A stretch of DNA of 64,000 nt from Branchinecta lynchi (taxonomy: Eukaryota > Arthropoda > Branchiopoda > Anostraca > Branchinectidae), in assembly GCA_023053575.1 (NCBI GenBank), contig JAKZAP010000012.1, forward strand, positions 8,556,230-8,620,229, read 5' to 3'. Positions within the stretch are counted from its first letter, which is position 1. Every line of letters begins with the position of its first letter. Positions 42,645 to 54,100 of this stretch are shown here, in pieces. The notes beneath the pieces are model-generated. The model was given only the letters and a program-made list of their open reading frames with translations. It did no database searches and was not told where the DNA came from. The position numbers and the translations under genes were made by a program.

Positions 42645-44786
42645 AACAAGAGCTACGAGCTCATATGGCACTTGTTACGAGTAGGCACGGCTCGGTTATG
42701 TCAATGATACATCTAGTGTTTGCTAGGTGTCTTCCCACCAAGTTTCATCTCGATCCCTCCACTCACAGCGTTTTCCAATATTTCCGGTTCTCCCCTCCAG
42801 CTCCCCCCAAAAGTCACCGGATCCGGTCCGGATTTTAAGTGGGTCGTCTGAGGCATGAGGTCTTTCCAAATATCAAGTTTCATCGAGATCCGGTCACCCG
42901 TTCAAAAGTTATAAATACCTCAAGATTCCGGATTCCCCCTCCCTCCACTCCCCCAACAGTGCCCGAATCGGCTCGGTCATGTCAATGAAGTATCTAGTGT
43001 TTGCTAGGTGTCTTCCCACCAAGTTTCATCTCGATCCCTCCACTCATAGCGTTTCCCAAGTTTTCCGGTTAACCCCTCCAGCTCCCCCAAAAGTCACCGG
43101 ATCCGGTCCGGATTTTAAGTGGGTCGTCTGAGGCATGAGGCCTTTCCAAATATCAAGTTCCATCGAGATCCGATCACCCGTTCAAAAGTTATAAATACCT
43201 CAAGATTCCGGATTCCCCCTCCCTCCACTCCCCCCACAGTGCCCGAATTGGCTCGGTTATGTCAATGATGTATCTTCACACCAAGTTTCGTCTCGATCCC
43301 TCCACTCACAGCGTTTCCCAAGATTTCCGGTTGCCCCCTCCAGCTCCCCCCAAAAGTCACCGGATCCGGTCCGGATTTTAAGTGGGTCGTCTGAGGCATG
43401 AGGTCGTTCCAAATATCAAGTTTCATCGAGATCCGGTCACCCGTTAAAAAGTTATAAATACCTCAAGATTCTGGATTCCCCTCCCTCCACTCCCCCGACA
43501 GTGCCCGAATCGGCTCGGTCATGTCAATGATGTTTCTAGAGTTTACTAGGTGTCTTCCCCCCAAGTTTCATCTCGACCCCTCCACTCATAGCGTTTCCCA
43601 AGATTTCCGGTTGCCTCCTCCAGCTCCCCCCAAAAGTCACCGGATCCGGTCCGGATTTTAAGTGGGTCGTCTGAGGCATGAGGTCTTTCCAAATATCAAG
43701 TTCATGGGAGTTCATGGGATTCATGGGAGGAAGTGGTTGGTAAATATTATGCGGAGTAGGGATTTTCTTAGTATAAGAAACCTGGCGAGGTTCCTCAGAG
43801 TGGCCAGTCGGCACAGGGAAAAGTGTTTGAGTGGGGTTTAGTGTAGTAGTGTGACCGTTTATTTTGTATTTACATGTTGTTATTTACGTGTGTTTGTTAT
43901 GGCCTTTGGGCTCTGAAGACAAATAAATATCATATCATATATCATATCATATCATCGAGATCCGATCACCCGTTCAAAAGTTATAAATACCTCAAGGTTC
44001 CGGATTCCCCCTCCCTCCACTCCCCCTCACAGTGCCCGAATCGGCTCGGTTATGTCAATGATGTATCTAGTGTTTGCTAGGTGTCTTCCCACCAAGTTTC
44101 ATCTCGATCCCTCCACTCATAGCGTTTCGGATTTCCGGTTGCCCCCTCCAGCTCCCCCCAAAAGTCACCGGATCCGGTCCGGATTTTAAGTGGGTCGTCT
44201 GAGGCATGAGGTCGTTCCAAATATCAAGTTTCATCGAGATCCGATCACCCGTTCAAAAGTTATAAATACCTCAAGATTCTGGATTCCCCCTCCCTCCACT
44301 CCCCCCCCCACAGTACCCGAATCGGCTTGGTTATGTCAATGATGTATATAGTGTTTGCTAGGTGTCTTCCCACCAAGTTTCATCTCGATCACTCCCCTCA
44401 TAGCGTTTCCCAAGATTTCCGGTTGCCCCCTCCAGCTCCCCCCAAAAGTCACCGGATCCGGTCCGGATTTTAAGTGGGTTGTCTGAGGCATGAGGTCGTT
44501 CCAAATATCAAGTTTCATCGAGATCCGATCACTTGTTCAAAAGTTAAAAATACCTCAAGATTCCGGATTCCCCCTCCCTCCACTCCCCCCACGGTGCTCG
44601 GATCGGGGAAGTGACTATTTCCAACTTAATCATTTGGGGTCCCTGATACGCTTGCCAAGTTTTATCGTCCTAGCTTATCTGGAAGTGCCCGAACTAGCAA
44701 AACCTGGACAGACCGACAGACCGACGGACGGACAGAAATTGCGATCGCTATATGGCACTTGGCCGAAGGGCAAGTGCCATAAAAAA
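42645..44786 (+). mobile_element. Family A element A3
   Basis: AACAAGAGCTACGAGCTCAT to the hairpin TGGCACTTG-GCCGAAGGG-CAAGTGCCA and TAAAAAA. Seven or so units of about 280 bp, interrupted at 43702-43951 by a retroelement 3' end. The 3' boundary directly abuts the putative exon 44787-44929. Confidence 0.88.
43702..43951 (+). mobile_element. Truncated LINE/SINE 3' end inserted in A3
   Basis: The family A consensus AATATCAAGTTC..ATCGAGATCC is split by about 250 bp beginning ATGGGAGTTCATGGGATTCA and ending TTATGGCCTTTGGGCTCTGA with a tail AAATAAATATCATATCATAT. The tail is an ATATC repeat. The wording before the tail matches 566-612 and, inverted, 55050-55085 and 59080-59100, so these are one retroelement family. 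Confidence 0.7.
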
Positions 44787-44929
44787 CTCCTCAAACAATC
44801 TAACAGCCAATTAGAATATTTCTCACAATACTGTATTTTGAACATCAGCTTTTCCTGAACGTCAGCTGGTACTGTCAGGGATAGGTCAGGCCCAATTGGG
44901 AATGACAAAAACGGACCGGAAATTGGTTG
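44787..44929 (-). CDS. Putative exon adjoining family A element
   Basis: The acceptor CTGCACATTGTTTCAG on the minus strand opens a frame QPISGPFLSFPIGPDLSLTV then PADVQEKLMFKIQYCEKYSN and WLLDCLR. It stays open up to the terminal A-run of family A element A3. Composition (balanced, with paired cysteines) looks coding. No good donor is seen before the transposon, so either the exon is interrupted by the insertion or its true end is a weak site. Family unrecognised. Confidence 0.35.
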
Positions 44930-45031
44930 CTGAAACAATGTGCAGAACCCGGGAGTCTAAGAGGGCTCTATATTGGCTCCACCTCCACTCACTTTTTCGG
45001 CATATTCTTAGTCGGTACATGTTCGAAAGAT

Positions 45032-45258
45032 GCAGTACCAAGAACAAATAATCTGATAGAACCTCCGTCCCCACTATCTCTGTAATACGACCGTAAGCAG
45101 TCAAATATTCCCAAATACCCTGCCCGATGCAAACGAGCGGAGTATAGGAGCAACGCGGCACATCACGTTTCGCTATCTCTACAAACAGCTAATCACTGTG
45201 ATGCCGCGTAGACCACGACGGAGGTTCTATCAGATAAAATATGTTCTTGGCAGTACCT
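45032..45258. mobile_element. MITE-like inverted repeat (AGTACCAAGAACA)
   Basis: CAGTACCAAGAACAAATAAT with CTGATAGAACCTCCGTC at the left are mirrored by GACGGAGGTTCTATCAGATA and ATATGTTCTTGGCAGTACC at the right. Arms are about 45 bp and the loop about 130 bp. TSD not identified. Confidence 0.6.
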
Positions 45259-45299
45259 AGTGGATCTGGTTCAGTGGTCTATTAGAATGAATATCAAAT

Positions 45300-45399
45300 G
45301 CTACGGGGTTCGGCGAAGAACGAAAATCTACAAGACCTGACTGTCATTATTCAAGAAACAACAACCCTTTGGGATCCCATCAAAACATTCGGTCTTGTT
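45300..45399 (-). mobile_element. Family B 5'-end fragment, reverse (B11)
   Basis: CTTTGGGATCCCATCAAAAC and GGTCTTGTT close a 100-bp piece of the family B 5' hairpin region on the minus strand. No body units. Confidence 0.6.
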
Positions 45400-45525
45400 T
45401 GTCTTAAGCAGTGCAGACTAACACAAGTCACCTGGAAATGGTGAGACCAAAAAACTCTCTTTAGAGGAAACACCAGACACTATAGTGAGTAAAACCAGGG
45501 GAGTGTGACGATTGGCGCGTTTTCC

Positions 45526-45537
45526 GTCTATATAAGA
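45526..45537 (+). promoter_or_regulatory. Candidate TATA box
   Basis: GTCTATATAAGAGACAGAG matches the TATA consensus and lies about 35 bp upstream of an ATG that opens a 70-codon frame (45566). It could be a core promoter of a small gene or of an unrecognised element. No initiator was confirmed. Confidence 0.3.
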
Positions 45538-45565
45538 GACAGAGTCCACACTCTGTTGTCGACGA

Positions 45566-45778
45566 ATGTTGACTCATACCTTCTTAGAGTTCGACACTTC
45601 CGTTCCGGCTGGAAAAATTTGTTTTACTCAAGAATCCGTTTATGATAGTGGATTCGGAATCACTACTTTCAACCCCAAAATCAAGGTTTTAAAAGATCAT
45701 AAAAGAGTGTTCCGCCATTCCGATCCTACATCAATTCCAGTTCCCATGTCAAAACCAACAAACTATGGACAACACTAG
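45566..45778 (+). CDS. Small open frame, 70 codons, unrecognised
   Basis: The frame starts MLTHTFLEFDTSVPAGKICF, continues TQESVYDSGFGITTFNPKIK and stops at TAG after N-Y-G-Q-H. Codon composition is balanced and non-repetitive, unlike the repeat-derived frames elsewhere. With the TATA-like sequence upstream it might be a real short gene or the first exon of one. No homologue or domain is recognised. Confidence 0.3.
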   Translation: MLTHTFLEFDTSVPAGKICFTQESVYDSGFGITTFNPKIKVLKDHKRVFRHSDPTSIPVPMSKPTNYGQH

Positions 45779-45780
45779 AC

Positions 45781-47256
45781 AGAGTTCCTAGGAAAATAAC
45801 TAGAATCGCAATCGAAACTTCTTCGCATTCTTTAGACACCTGACTTTGGGTTGGAGAATGGTCTATAATGCGACCTCTTGATAAACATACCGAAAGCGAA
45901 GTCAAGCTCAGCGACTCCACAAACTCTCACTTCTCGCCAGCTATCCTCTTTTCAGGAGGTCCACCGGCTACTGTGCCAGGGAGAAGACTAAGTCTCGTTC
46001 ATCCAAGTTTGGGACTAAAGGAACAGACTAGGATGCACCCAAGCGCACGCAATACGGTAATAAACTAGATGAGAGAAGGAAAGGATAGCATAAGGCCATG
46101 CAATGCGAAGGTTAATCGAAGAAGAGATGGAAGAGATTAAAAAGAATGAGCAAAAAGGTTGGTCTAGGAAATGAGATGAAAGAGTTAGAGTGATGATGAA
46201 GGTAGGTACTGAAAAAGAGTTGGGAATTAGGTAGGACAACTGGAAACCAAGAAAGTATACGCAATGAAACTAAACCCTAAAGATGGTTTTTGAAACGCGG
46301 GTTACGCGAGAAAATAGTATCTCGACAAATTGTTTTCCTCTAAGAGACACCTTTTCGAAACATCTTTTATTCTTAACAAAAAAACTAAATTTTTTTGTAT
46401 GTTGTTTGATTTTACCTTATTGCACACGTCGGAGCGAATGAGGTCCATGATGGATCTGTTATGCTGTTATAGGACCCCGTCGGACTTATGATAGTATTCA
46501 TTATACATCACTAGTATTCCCATCCATTCTCGTTCCCGAGATTCATCCCTTCATAAGTGTATCATAACCCCAACCTTGGGACTTGGTCCAAGTAGGCTGC
46601 AGAGTTACCTATTATTCGTAGGTTTTGTATAATTACAGAAGCGGTAGCTTATCAACTTGTTTTATTCATAAGGAAAGAAATGAATATAAACGCAAGTTTA
46701 TCAGCAACCGAGGGGAATTGTTTTCCCAGAGCTTTTATCAATTAGATATATGACATGCTCCACTGAAAATGCATGATTCGTCGAACAACTTGACTGGAAC
46801 AGTTATCTGGGGTCGCTAAGCCCCAGGGGGAGGACCGCATGACAAGTTGCAGTAATCGAAACAGGAACTGATTGTCAGAAGCCGTATAACTCCAGAGGGA
46901 GCTGTCAGAGGAGCCATTTCAGTGAACCCTGCGGGGGGGGGGGGGGGGGGACACCATTTTGGGCATCCATCCCAGGTTTTTTTTTTTCAGACTAAAAACC
47001 TAGGTACTCTTTAATTAAAATTATCATCGAATATACCTTAACCATTGCTTTGAATTTTGCCTTTTGAAAGCTAATTAGGCTCCAAAAATGTACCAAGATG
47101 GCAGAATTTTTGCCCCTCCGAAACCTAGCTACCCCCCCCCCCCCCCAAAAAAAGAAAAAGGAAATGCCGCCTCAGTGATTCGAGTTGGGCATGACAGCTG
47201 AAGAATTCAGACACCTTACTTTGTTCTTATGCAGTACACAAGGATGAACAATTCCA
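45781..47256. other. No gene recognised
   Basis: A purine-rich stretch lies at 46060-46210. A G-run of 18 bases near 46933 and a C-run of 14 near 47132 are the only striking features. No splice-bounded exon or family terminus was seen. Confidence 0.3.
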
Positions 47257-47497
47257 ACGGATACAAGTTGCGAGGGGTTACCCACTCTCGATTTTAATGT
47301 ATAGCAAGTGTCCAGTGCCACCATGCCCGGACGGTGCCGACACCGACTGTCACGTGTTAGAACATTAAAATATGCATGTTTGTGAGAATATGAAAGTTGT
47401 GCCGGTATCGCTGATTTCGGTCGGTGCCAGCCGGTGCAGGGAAAGAGTGTACGGTAGGTACCGGGGAGTGGGTAACCCCTCGAAAAGATAACGGATA
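47257..47497. mobile_element. MITE with perfect 17-bp inverted ends
   Basis: CGAGGGGTTACCCACTC (47271) and GAGTGGGTAACCCCTCG (ending about 47480) are perfectly inverted. AACGGATA occurs just outside on both sides (AACGGATACAAG / AACGGATATAAG), which would be an 8-bp TSD if the element's true ends lie a few bases beyond the inverted repeats. The interior has a CGGTGCCG / CGGTGCCAGCCGG vocabulary. Confidence 0.6.
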
Positions 47498-47777
47498 TAA
47501 GAAGACGGATATGAGATGGCTTTACTACTCAAATGTACGACCCTAGATGTTTTAAAAAAAATTATAGAGGCTATATGGACATTGTTTCTGCAATATACCG
47601 TATTATACTATTATTATTATAACTCACAATCAGTAAGTAAGTGATTTATTGGTGTAATATATCAGGAAAATATCATCCAGCAGCGTGATCCGGAAGCGCT
47701 CACATGGGCAAGCTCAAAATAGATCTTAACAATAAAAAAAAATCAAAAAAAATCAGCTATTACATCAATAACAAGTA

Positions 47778-49328
47778 ACAAGGACCAAAGGTTTCGATGG
47801 GATCCCCAAGGTTCAATATCTGATCCACAAGGCCGTATCCAGGGGGGGGGGGGGAGGGGGTTGACCCCCCCCCCCCCGAAACATACAAAACTTTAAAGGC
47901 TTTTTCCTCTGATCAATGTCTTTTTTGCCCGACCCGCAGGCACACACCCCCCCCCCCCCCCCGACAAAAATTCCTGGATACGGGCCTGCTGATCCATACA
48001 ATTGGATCTTGTCTTCGCCAGATCCTGTCTTCGCCAGACTCCTTGAACAGTTTTACTATTAAAATTAAGGCCAAATAGCTAATCATCTGAGAAAACCAAG
48101 TGCAGATATGAATTCAGCATACGTGTTTACCACTATAAGTCATATCTATTTTGAAGAAAACTTCCTGCCTAACTTCTGTCAATTTTTGGGTTTCGACCGA
48201 ATTCCGTAAGTCGACAAAAAAAGCTAAAAAACGAGTTCAGCGTATCTCCTTACCCCTACATCGAACATCTAACCAACTTCAAATAAAATTTTTAACTTAA
48301 AACAAATTTTCCGGTTTCAGCCGGATTCCGGGCGAACTATGCGTCCTGATAAAAGTGATTGTCATATTCAGATTCAGCATCTCTGCTTAACCCTAAATCG
48401 GACATCTAATCAACTACAAACAAACTTCTTTTTACTATTTATCAGTAGTCGACCGCTTGAAAATGTACAAAAATGATGAAGTCTTGAGATTTTTTTTTAC
48501 ACATATGGGTTCAGCATGCATGTTACCCCTAAATGTCATCTTTAATCGACTTTAGAAGCCCATTACTTTGACAAAATTCCTTGTTTTAGCTGTATTCCGA
48601 GCAAACTGCTTGCAGAGCAAAGAGATGGTGACAGTGTAAGGCGAACCCAGAACCTCTCCATCCAAATTTCCGAGTTTTTGTAAGTTTCGGCAGAATTACA
48701 TGCCTGACAAGCAAATAAAGTTCACACATGGATTTATCTAGTGTTCTTACTCCCGATAAGAACATCTAATAGAATTAGTAATGAACTTCAGTTTTTACCG
48801 AATTTCCGCTTCGGCTTCTGGAGTTCTGGGTAAACTTCTTGTCACGAGAAGAATTAGTCTCAGATCTGGAATCAGCATGTCTCCTCATGCTATATTGACT
48901 AATGTAATGGGTTTTAAAACTTGCTTTCAGATTTTCGGTTTCAGCCAGATTCCGGCCTACTTGCCCGGAAAGAAAATAAATTTCAAAACTGGAATTCAGC
49001 ATGTCTCACTATCCCTACATCGAATCTCTAATCAACTTAGATAAAACTTTTGCTTTTAACAAATTTTCCGGTTTTGGCTGGTTTCCGAGTGAACTACATG
49101 TCCGGCGAGAAAATAAATTTCATATTCGGACTCCTTACATCTAAATCGACTATCTCATTAGGTTTTAAAAAATATTTCTTTCGCCCTTAATTTGAATACC
49201 CACACACCTAAATATGAAGGTACAGAGCCCATATACGAACATGACCTGTAGTTTGAGACAGAAAGATGGGCGACAACTTTTAAAAAAGTCATAGGTATCC
49301 CTCCGCTTACGTTTCCGGATCCCAAAAA
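47778..49328 (+). mobile_element. Family B element B12, interrupted by a MITE
   Basis: Starts AACAAGGACCAAAGGTTTCG and ends CTTACGTTTCCGGATCCCAA. A 161-bp MITE splits the 5' hairpin arm. Units are strongly diverged and the GACGGACA tract is gone, so this is an old copy. Confidence 0.75.
47820..47996. mobile_element. hAT-type MITE in B12 with 8-bp TSD
   Basis: Element 47828-47988 begins CAAGGCCGTATCCAGGGGGG and ends CCTGGATACGGGCCTG. TSD CTGATCCA is perfect (47820-47827, 47989-47996), and removing element plus one TSD restores the family B sequence. Long G and C runs flank the middle. Confidence 0.9.
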
Positions 49329-49400
49329 TTCCTTGAAGAGGAAACACCAGCCACTAGAGAGACTAGGCTGAATTCCAAAGGACTCATGGTGTGATGATAC

Positions 49401-49486
49401 GCGGAGCTGAGGAACCAGCTCTTTATTGTGCATGGTAGTTACTGGAACGAAAATAGTGAAAGCGCGGACAGATGGCGTCACCATTT
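49401..49486 (-). CDS. Putative exon, unrecognised
   Basis: The acceptor AATTTCTATCAG on the minus strand leads into (E)MVTPSVRAFTIFVPVTTMHN then KELVPQLR, with a possible weak donor CGC|GTATCA. The frame stays open into the family B boundary, so the 3' end is uncertain. Entry is phase 1, which fits the phase-1 exit of 55817-55925 and would form a Glu codon across the junction. Confidence 0.3.
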
Positions 49487-49754
49487 CTGATAGAAATTCC
49501 TTCGGAATAAATGGTCATTATCACTTATGATGGTCCCGATCATCATTAGTACATTGTAATGATCGTAACTCTTGCGGAACAGAAAATGATAAGAGGGACG
49601 AGCTATTTTTCTTAGCACGCCGAACGGTAGAATGAAAGTAAACTGGGTGGAACAAACCATAAACAGAAACTACTAGGAGTTCGAATCACAGTAACGGGAG
49701 GAAGATCCGCATATTCATGTGAACGTCATGAACGACGAATTGCATGATTGCAAG

Positions 49755-50006
49755 CTGTCAGACGTGCCATAACAGATAACACAAGGACGCGAAGAGTTAT
49801 TCGTTAAACAGTCATACATATAAGAAGAGCAGAAAATCGTCTGTTTTGTTTGTCATCGGGATATCGGAAAAGATGGCAGATACTTTTTCGCCTATTCCTG
49901 GCAATGCTTGTTATGCACAACATTTGTAAAATCGTAGCCGATAACATCCCAAGTTATCTCTTGAGACTGCGCATCCTTGTGCTATCTGTTATGAAACTTC
50001 TGACAG
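49755..50006. mobile_element. Foldback MITE family G, copy 2
   Basis: CTGTCAGACGTGCCATAACA and GATAACACAAGGACGCG at the left. GACTGCGCATCCTTGTG and CTATCTGTTATGAAACTTCT with GACAG at the right. Same termini as 30997-31335, shorter interior. Confidence 0.65.
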
Positions 50007-50521
50007 TGTGGAAGCATCCCACGCAAAGGGACTTACTTGCACATCAAAGTCTGCCACATCTTCTTGCGTATGGCCTCTTGGACGGCTGCTGCTCCACTTA
50101 GGCCCCTTCTTTTTTATCGTCAGTCACGCGATGCATTTAACTACCACATCCTCATACATAACACCAATCACTCCCAACGCAAACTGAAACTTAAAATCAC
50201 TGACCTGTGTTACGTTTTACGTTATCAGCATATCAAATACAGAACTTGTTTCTCTCGTGGTCTCGTGGACCGGGTGGAGTGTAGGCGGGCACTGCACTGC
50301 AGGTAGGCCCCATCACGCGTCGTAGCTTCAACGCAAGACTATATTGTTGGCATTTGCAATGCATGAAACATACGATAACCCGATGACAAATGAGATTATC
50401 TGAAAAATCAGGAATGGGAGAAAACAAATCCGCAAGCTTTTTCATCTGGATTCCAAATGGTGAGGATGATGTACAGATTTTGTTTACGAACTAGACAAGA
50501 AAAGGGAAATAGCGCAGTACA
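50007..50521. other. Unassigned spacer
   Basis: Open frames of 83-89 codons on the plus strand (49850-50306) overlap the MITE and have no splice support. Nothing else recognised. Confidence 0.3.
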
Positions 50522-51934
50522 AACAAGACCAAAGGTTTCGATGGGATCCCAAAAATTCAATTTCTGATCCAGACAACTGGGTCTTGTCTTAGCCAGATCC
50601 AGTCTTCGCCAGACTCCTTGAACATTTTTACAATTAAAATTCAGAAACGGATTAAGGCCAAATAGCTAATCACCTGAGAAAACCAAGTTCAGATTTGGAT
50701 TCAGCATGTGTGTTTACCCCTATAAGTCATATCTGTTTTGACGAAAACTTCCTGCCACTTCTGCCAATTTCCCGGTTCCGGCCGAACTCCAGAACTACTT
50801 GTCCGGCGAAAAAAGAAAGATCAAAGACGAAATCAGGGTATCTTCTTTCCCCAGTAATGAACATCTAATCAACTTCAAATAGAAATTTAGCTTATAACAA
50901 ATTTTCCGATTCCAGCCGGATTCCGGTCGAACTATATATCCGGGTAAAATACGATTGTCACACAGGGACTCAGCATCTCTTCTTACCCCTAAATCGCTTA
51001 TCTAATCAACTAGAAATAAAACTTTGACTTCCAACAGTTTTCCGGTTTTGGCCGGATTCCGGACGAACTACATGTCCGGGTAGAAACTTGTTTTCACATA
51101 AGTGTTCAGCATGTCTTCTTGCCCTAAATCGAACATCCAATCAACTCCAAATTAAACTTTTAATTTTGACAAACTTTCCGGTTTGGGCCGGATTCCGGTC
51201 GAAATACTTGTCCGTCGAGAAAATAGTTTTCACCATCGTCTTCAGCATGTCTCCCTACCTCTAAATCGAACATTTAATCAACTTCAAATAAAACTTTTAC
51301 TTTCAACAAACTTTCCGGTTTGGGCCGGATTCCGGGCGAAATACTTGTCCATCGAGAAAATACTTTTCACCATCGTCTTCAGCATGTCTTCCTACCCCTA
51401 AATCGAACATCTAATCAATTTCAAATAAAACTTTTACTTTCAACAAACTTTCCGGTTTGGGCCGGATTCCGGGCGAAATACTTGTCCGTCGAGAAAATAA
51501 TTTTCACCATCGTCTTCAGTATGTCTTCCTACCCCAAAATCGAACATCTAATCAACTTCAAATAAAACTTTTACTTTCAACAAACTTTCCGGTTTTGGCC
51601 GGATTCCGGGCGAACTACTTGTCCGATGACAAAATGGTTTTCACCATCGTGTTCAGCATGTCTTCTTACCCCATAATCGACTATCACATTAGCTGTTTCA
51701 AAATATTTTGTTTGTCCCTTAATTTCAATCCCCTCCCCCTAAATGTAGAGCTACAAAGCCCATCTACGAACTTGACTGGTCCGACGACCCAACGAACCTT
51801 CTCACCAAGTTTCATCAAAATATCTCATTTCCTTCGAGAGTTATCGTGCTTACAGACGGACGGACGGACGGACAGACGGACAACTTTTGCGATGTCATAG
51901 GTATCCCTCCACTTACGTTTTGGGATCCCAAAAA
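50522..51934 (+). mobile_element. Family B element B13 (young subfamily)
   Basis: Nearly identical to B7 throughout, including the 137-bp unit starts at 51183, 51320 and 51457. Ends TTACGTTTTGGGATCCCAAA. A 14-bp deletion in the C-rich CCCTCCCCCACCCCTAAATG segment distinguishes it. Confidence 0.9.
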
Positions 51935-52007
51935 GGAATCAATAACAGAGTAAATGCACAAGAACAAACAAACAAACAAAAAAAAGGTCTTCCCAGATGC
52001 TAAGCGG

Positions 52008-53648
52008 AACAAGACCAAAGGTTTCGATGGGATCCCAAAAATGTAATATTTCATCCCAACAATTGGGTCCTGTCTTCTCCAGATCAAGTCTTTGCCAGAC
52101 TCCTGAAGCATTTTTACTACAAAAGTTCAACAGATTAAGGCCAAATATCTAATCATCTGAGAAAACCAAGTTCAGATATGAATTCAGCATATGTACTAGT
52201 CCTAGAAGCCAAACCTGTTCTGATGAAACTGATTGAAACTTCGTGCCCTAGCTTACTTATGCCGAATTTCCGGTTTCTGCCGAATTTGAGAACTACTTAT
52301 CCGACAAAATAATAAAGCTCAAAAACGAATTTTATCGAACATCTAATCAACTTCAAAGAAAGCTTTAACTCATGAGAAATTTTCCGGTTTCAGCCGGATT
52401 CCGGGCGAACTATTCGTCCGGGTAAAACAAGACAAAAGGTGTCGATGGGATCCCAAAAATCTAAGATTTGATCCAGACAATTCGGTCTTGTCTTCGCCAG
52501 GCTAATCATCAGAGAAAACCGAGTTCAGATATTCTATCTACCTATCTATACCTCTATAAGCCATATCTATTTTGACGATATTGACCGAAACTTCCTGCTT
52601 TACTACTGCCAAATTTGCGGTTTCGACCGAATTCCGAGCGAACTACTAGTCCAGCAAAAAAAGAAAAATTCAGAAACGAAGCCGGCGTATCTCCTTATCC
52701 CTATAAAGAAATCTAATCAACTTTAAATAAAATTTTGACTTAAAAAAAATGCGGGTACAGCCGGATTCCGGACTAATTATATGTCCGGGTAAAAAATGAT
52801 CATTATATACAGACTCAGCGTCTCTTCTTACCCCTTATTATATCATCTAATTAACTTCAGATAAAGCTTTTACTTTTAACATATTTTCCGGTTTTGGCCG
52901 GATTACAAGCAAACTAGTTGTCGGGCGAGAAAATGGTTTTCACCATCGGGTTCAGCATGTCTTCTTACCCATAAATCAGACATTTAATCAACTTCAAATG
53001 AAACTGTTACTTTTAACCAACTTTCCGGTTTTGGCCGGATTCCGAACGAACTACTTGTCCGGCGACAAAATGATTTTCACCATCATGCTCAGCATGTCTT
53101 CTTACCCCTAAATCAAACATTTATTCAACTTCAAATGAAACTTTTACTTTGAACCAACTTTCCGGTTTTTGCCGGATTCCAGACGAACTACTCGTCCAGC
53201 GAGAAAATGGTTTCCACCATCGTGCTCAGCATGTCTTCTTATCGCCAAATCAAACATTTAATCAACTTCAAATGAAACTTTTACTTTTAACAATGTTTCC
53301 GGTTTTTGCCGGATTCCGGACGAACTACTTGTCCGGCGAGAAAATGATTGTCACCATCGTGCTCAGCATGTCTTCTTACCCCATAATCGACTATCATATT
53401 AGCTGTTTAAAAATATTTTGTTTGTCCCTTAAACTGAACCCCCTCCCCCACCCCCAAATATAGGGCTACAGAGCCCATCTACGAACTCAACCTTACCCTT
53501 GACCCAAGCAATCCTCATACCAAGTTTCATCAAACTATCTCATTCCCTTCGAGAGTTATCGTGCTTACAGATGGACGGACGGACGGACAGACGGACAACT
53601 TTTGCGATGTCATAGGTATCCCTCCACTTACGTTTTGGAATCCCAAAA
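52008..53648 (+). mobile_element. Family B elements B14/B15 (a second 5' end inside the first)
   Basis: A first 5' terminus (AACAAGACCAAAGGTTTCGA) is at 52008, and a second (AACAAGACAAAAGGTGTCGA) at 52427 after about one unit. A single 3' terminus, TTACGTTTTGGAATCCCAAA, is at about 53630-53648. So either a 5' fragment of one copy lies inside another or two copies recombined. Confidence 0.7.
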
Positions 53649-54100
53649 AATAGCTTTGAAATAATAAATCTGACCGTCGAAAAAGGTGACAAAGTAGTGG
53701 CCACAGAAAACAAAGTAGAAACAAAGTAGATTTGTTCCGACTTAAAGCCAAAAAAGTAATTTTCACGTAAAAGACACGCTTATTCAGAAACAAAACGAGG
53801 AAGTTTGCAAGTACATTCAAAGAAAAAAAAAGTCCTGATTTATGGACGTAAGCCGAGGAGCAGAGCGTCATCTTGCGATCCCAGTGAAAAGTTAAGAATA
53901 GCTACGAAATCACGCCTCTGTCCATCGAAAAAGTGACATAATAAAGCCCATATAAAAGAAAGTAGATTTGCTCCGAACTAATAGCAAAAAAAGTAATTTT
54001 CACGTTCAGAACACAGTTCCTCAGAAATGAAAGGAGGAAAACAGGTTTGACAGTACATTAAAAAAAAAAAAAATCCGAATTTACGGACGTAACGAACTTT
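53649..54100 (+). repeat. Direct repeat, two diverged units offset 237 bp
   Basis: AAGTAGATTTG.TCCGA, CAAAAAAGTAATTTTCACG, a poly-A tract and TTACGGACGTAA or TTATGGACGTAA recur with GTAATTTTCACG at 53756 and 53993. The units are probably an ancient tandem duplication. No coding function. Confidence 0.6.
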
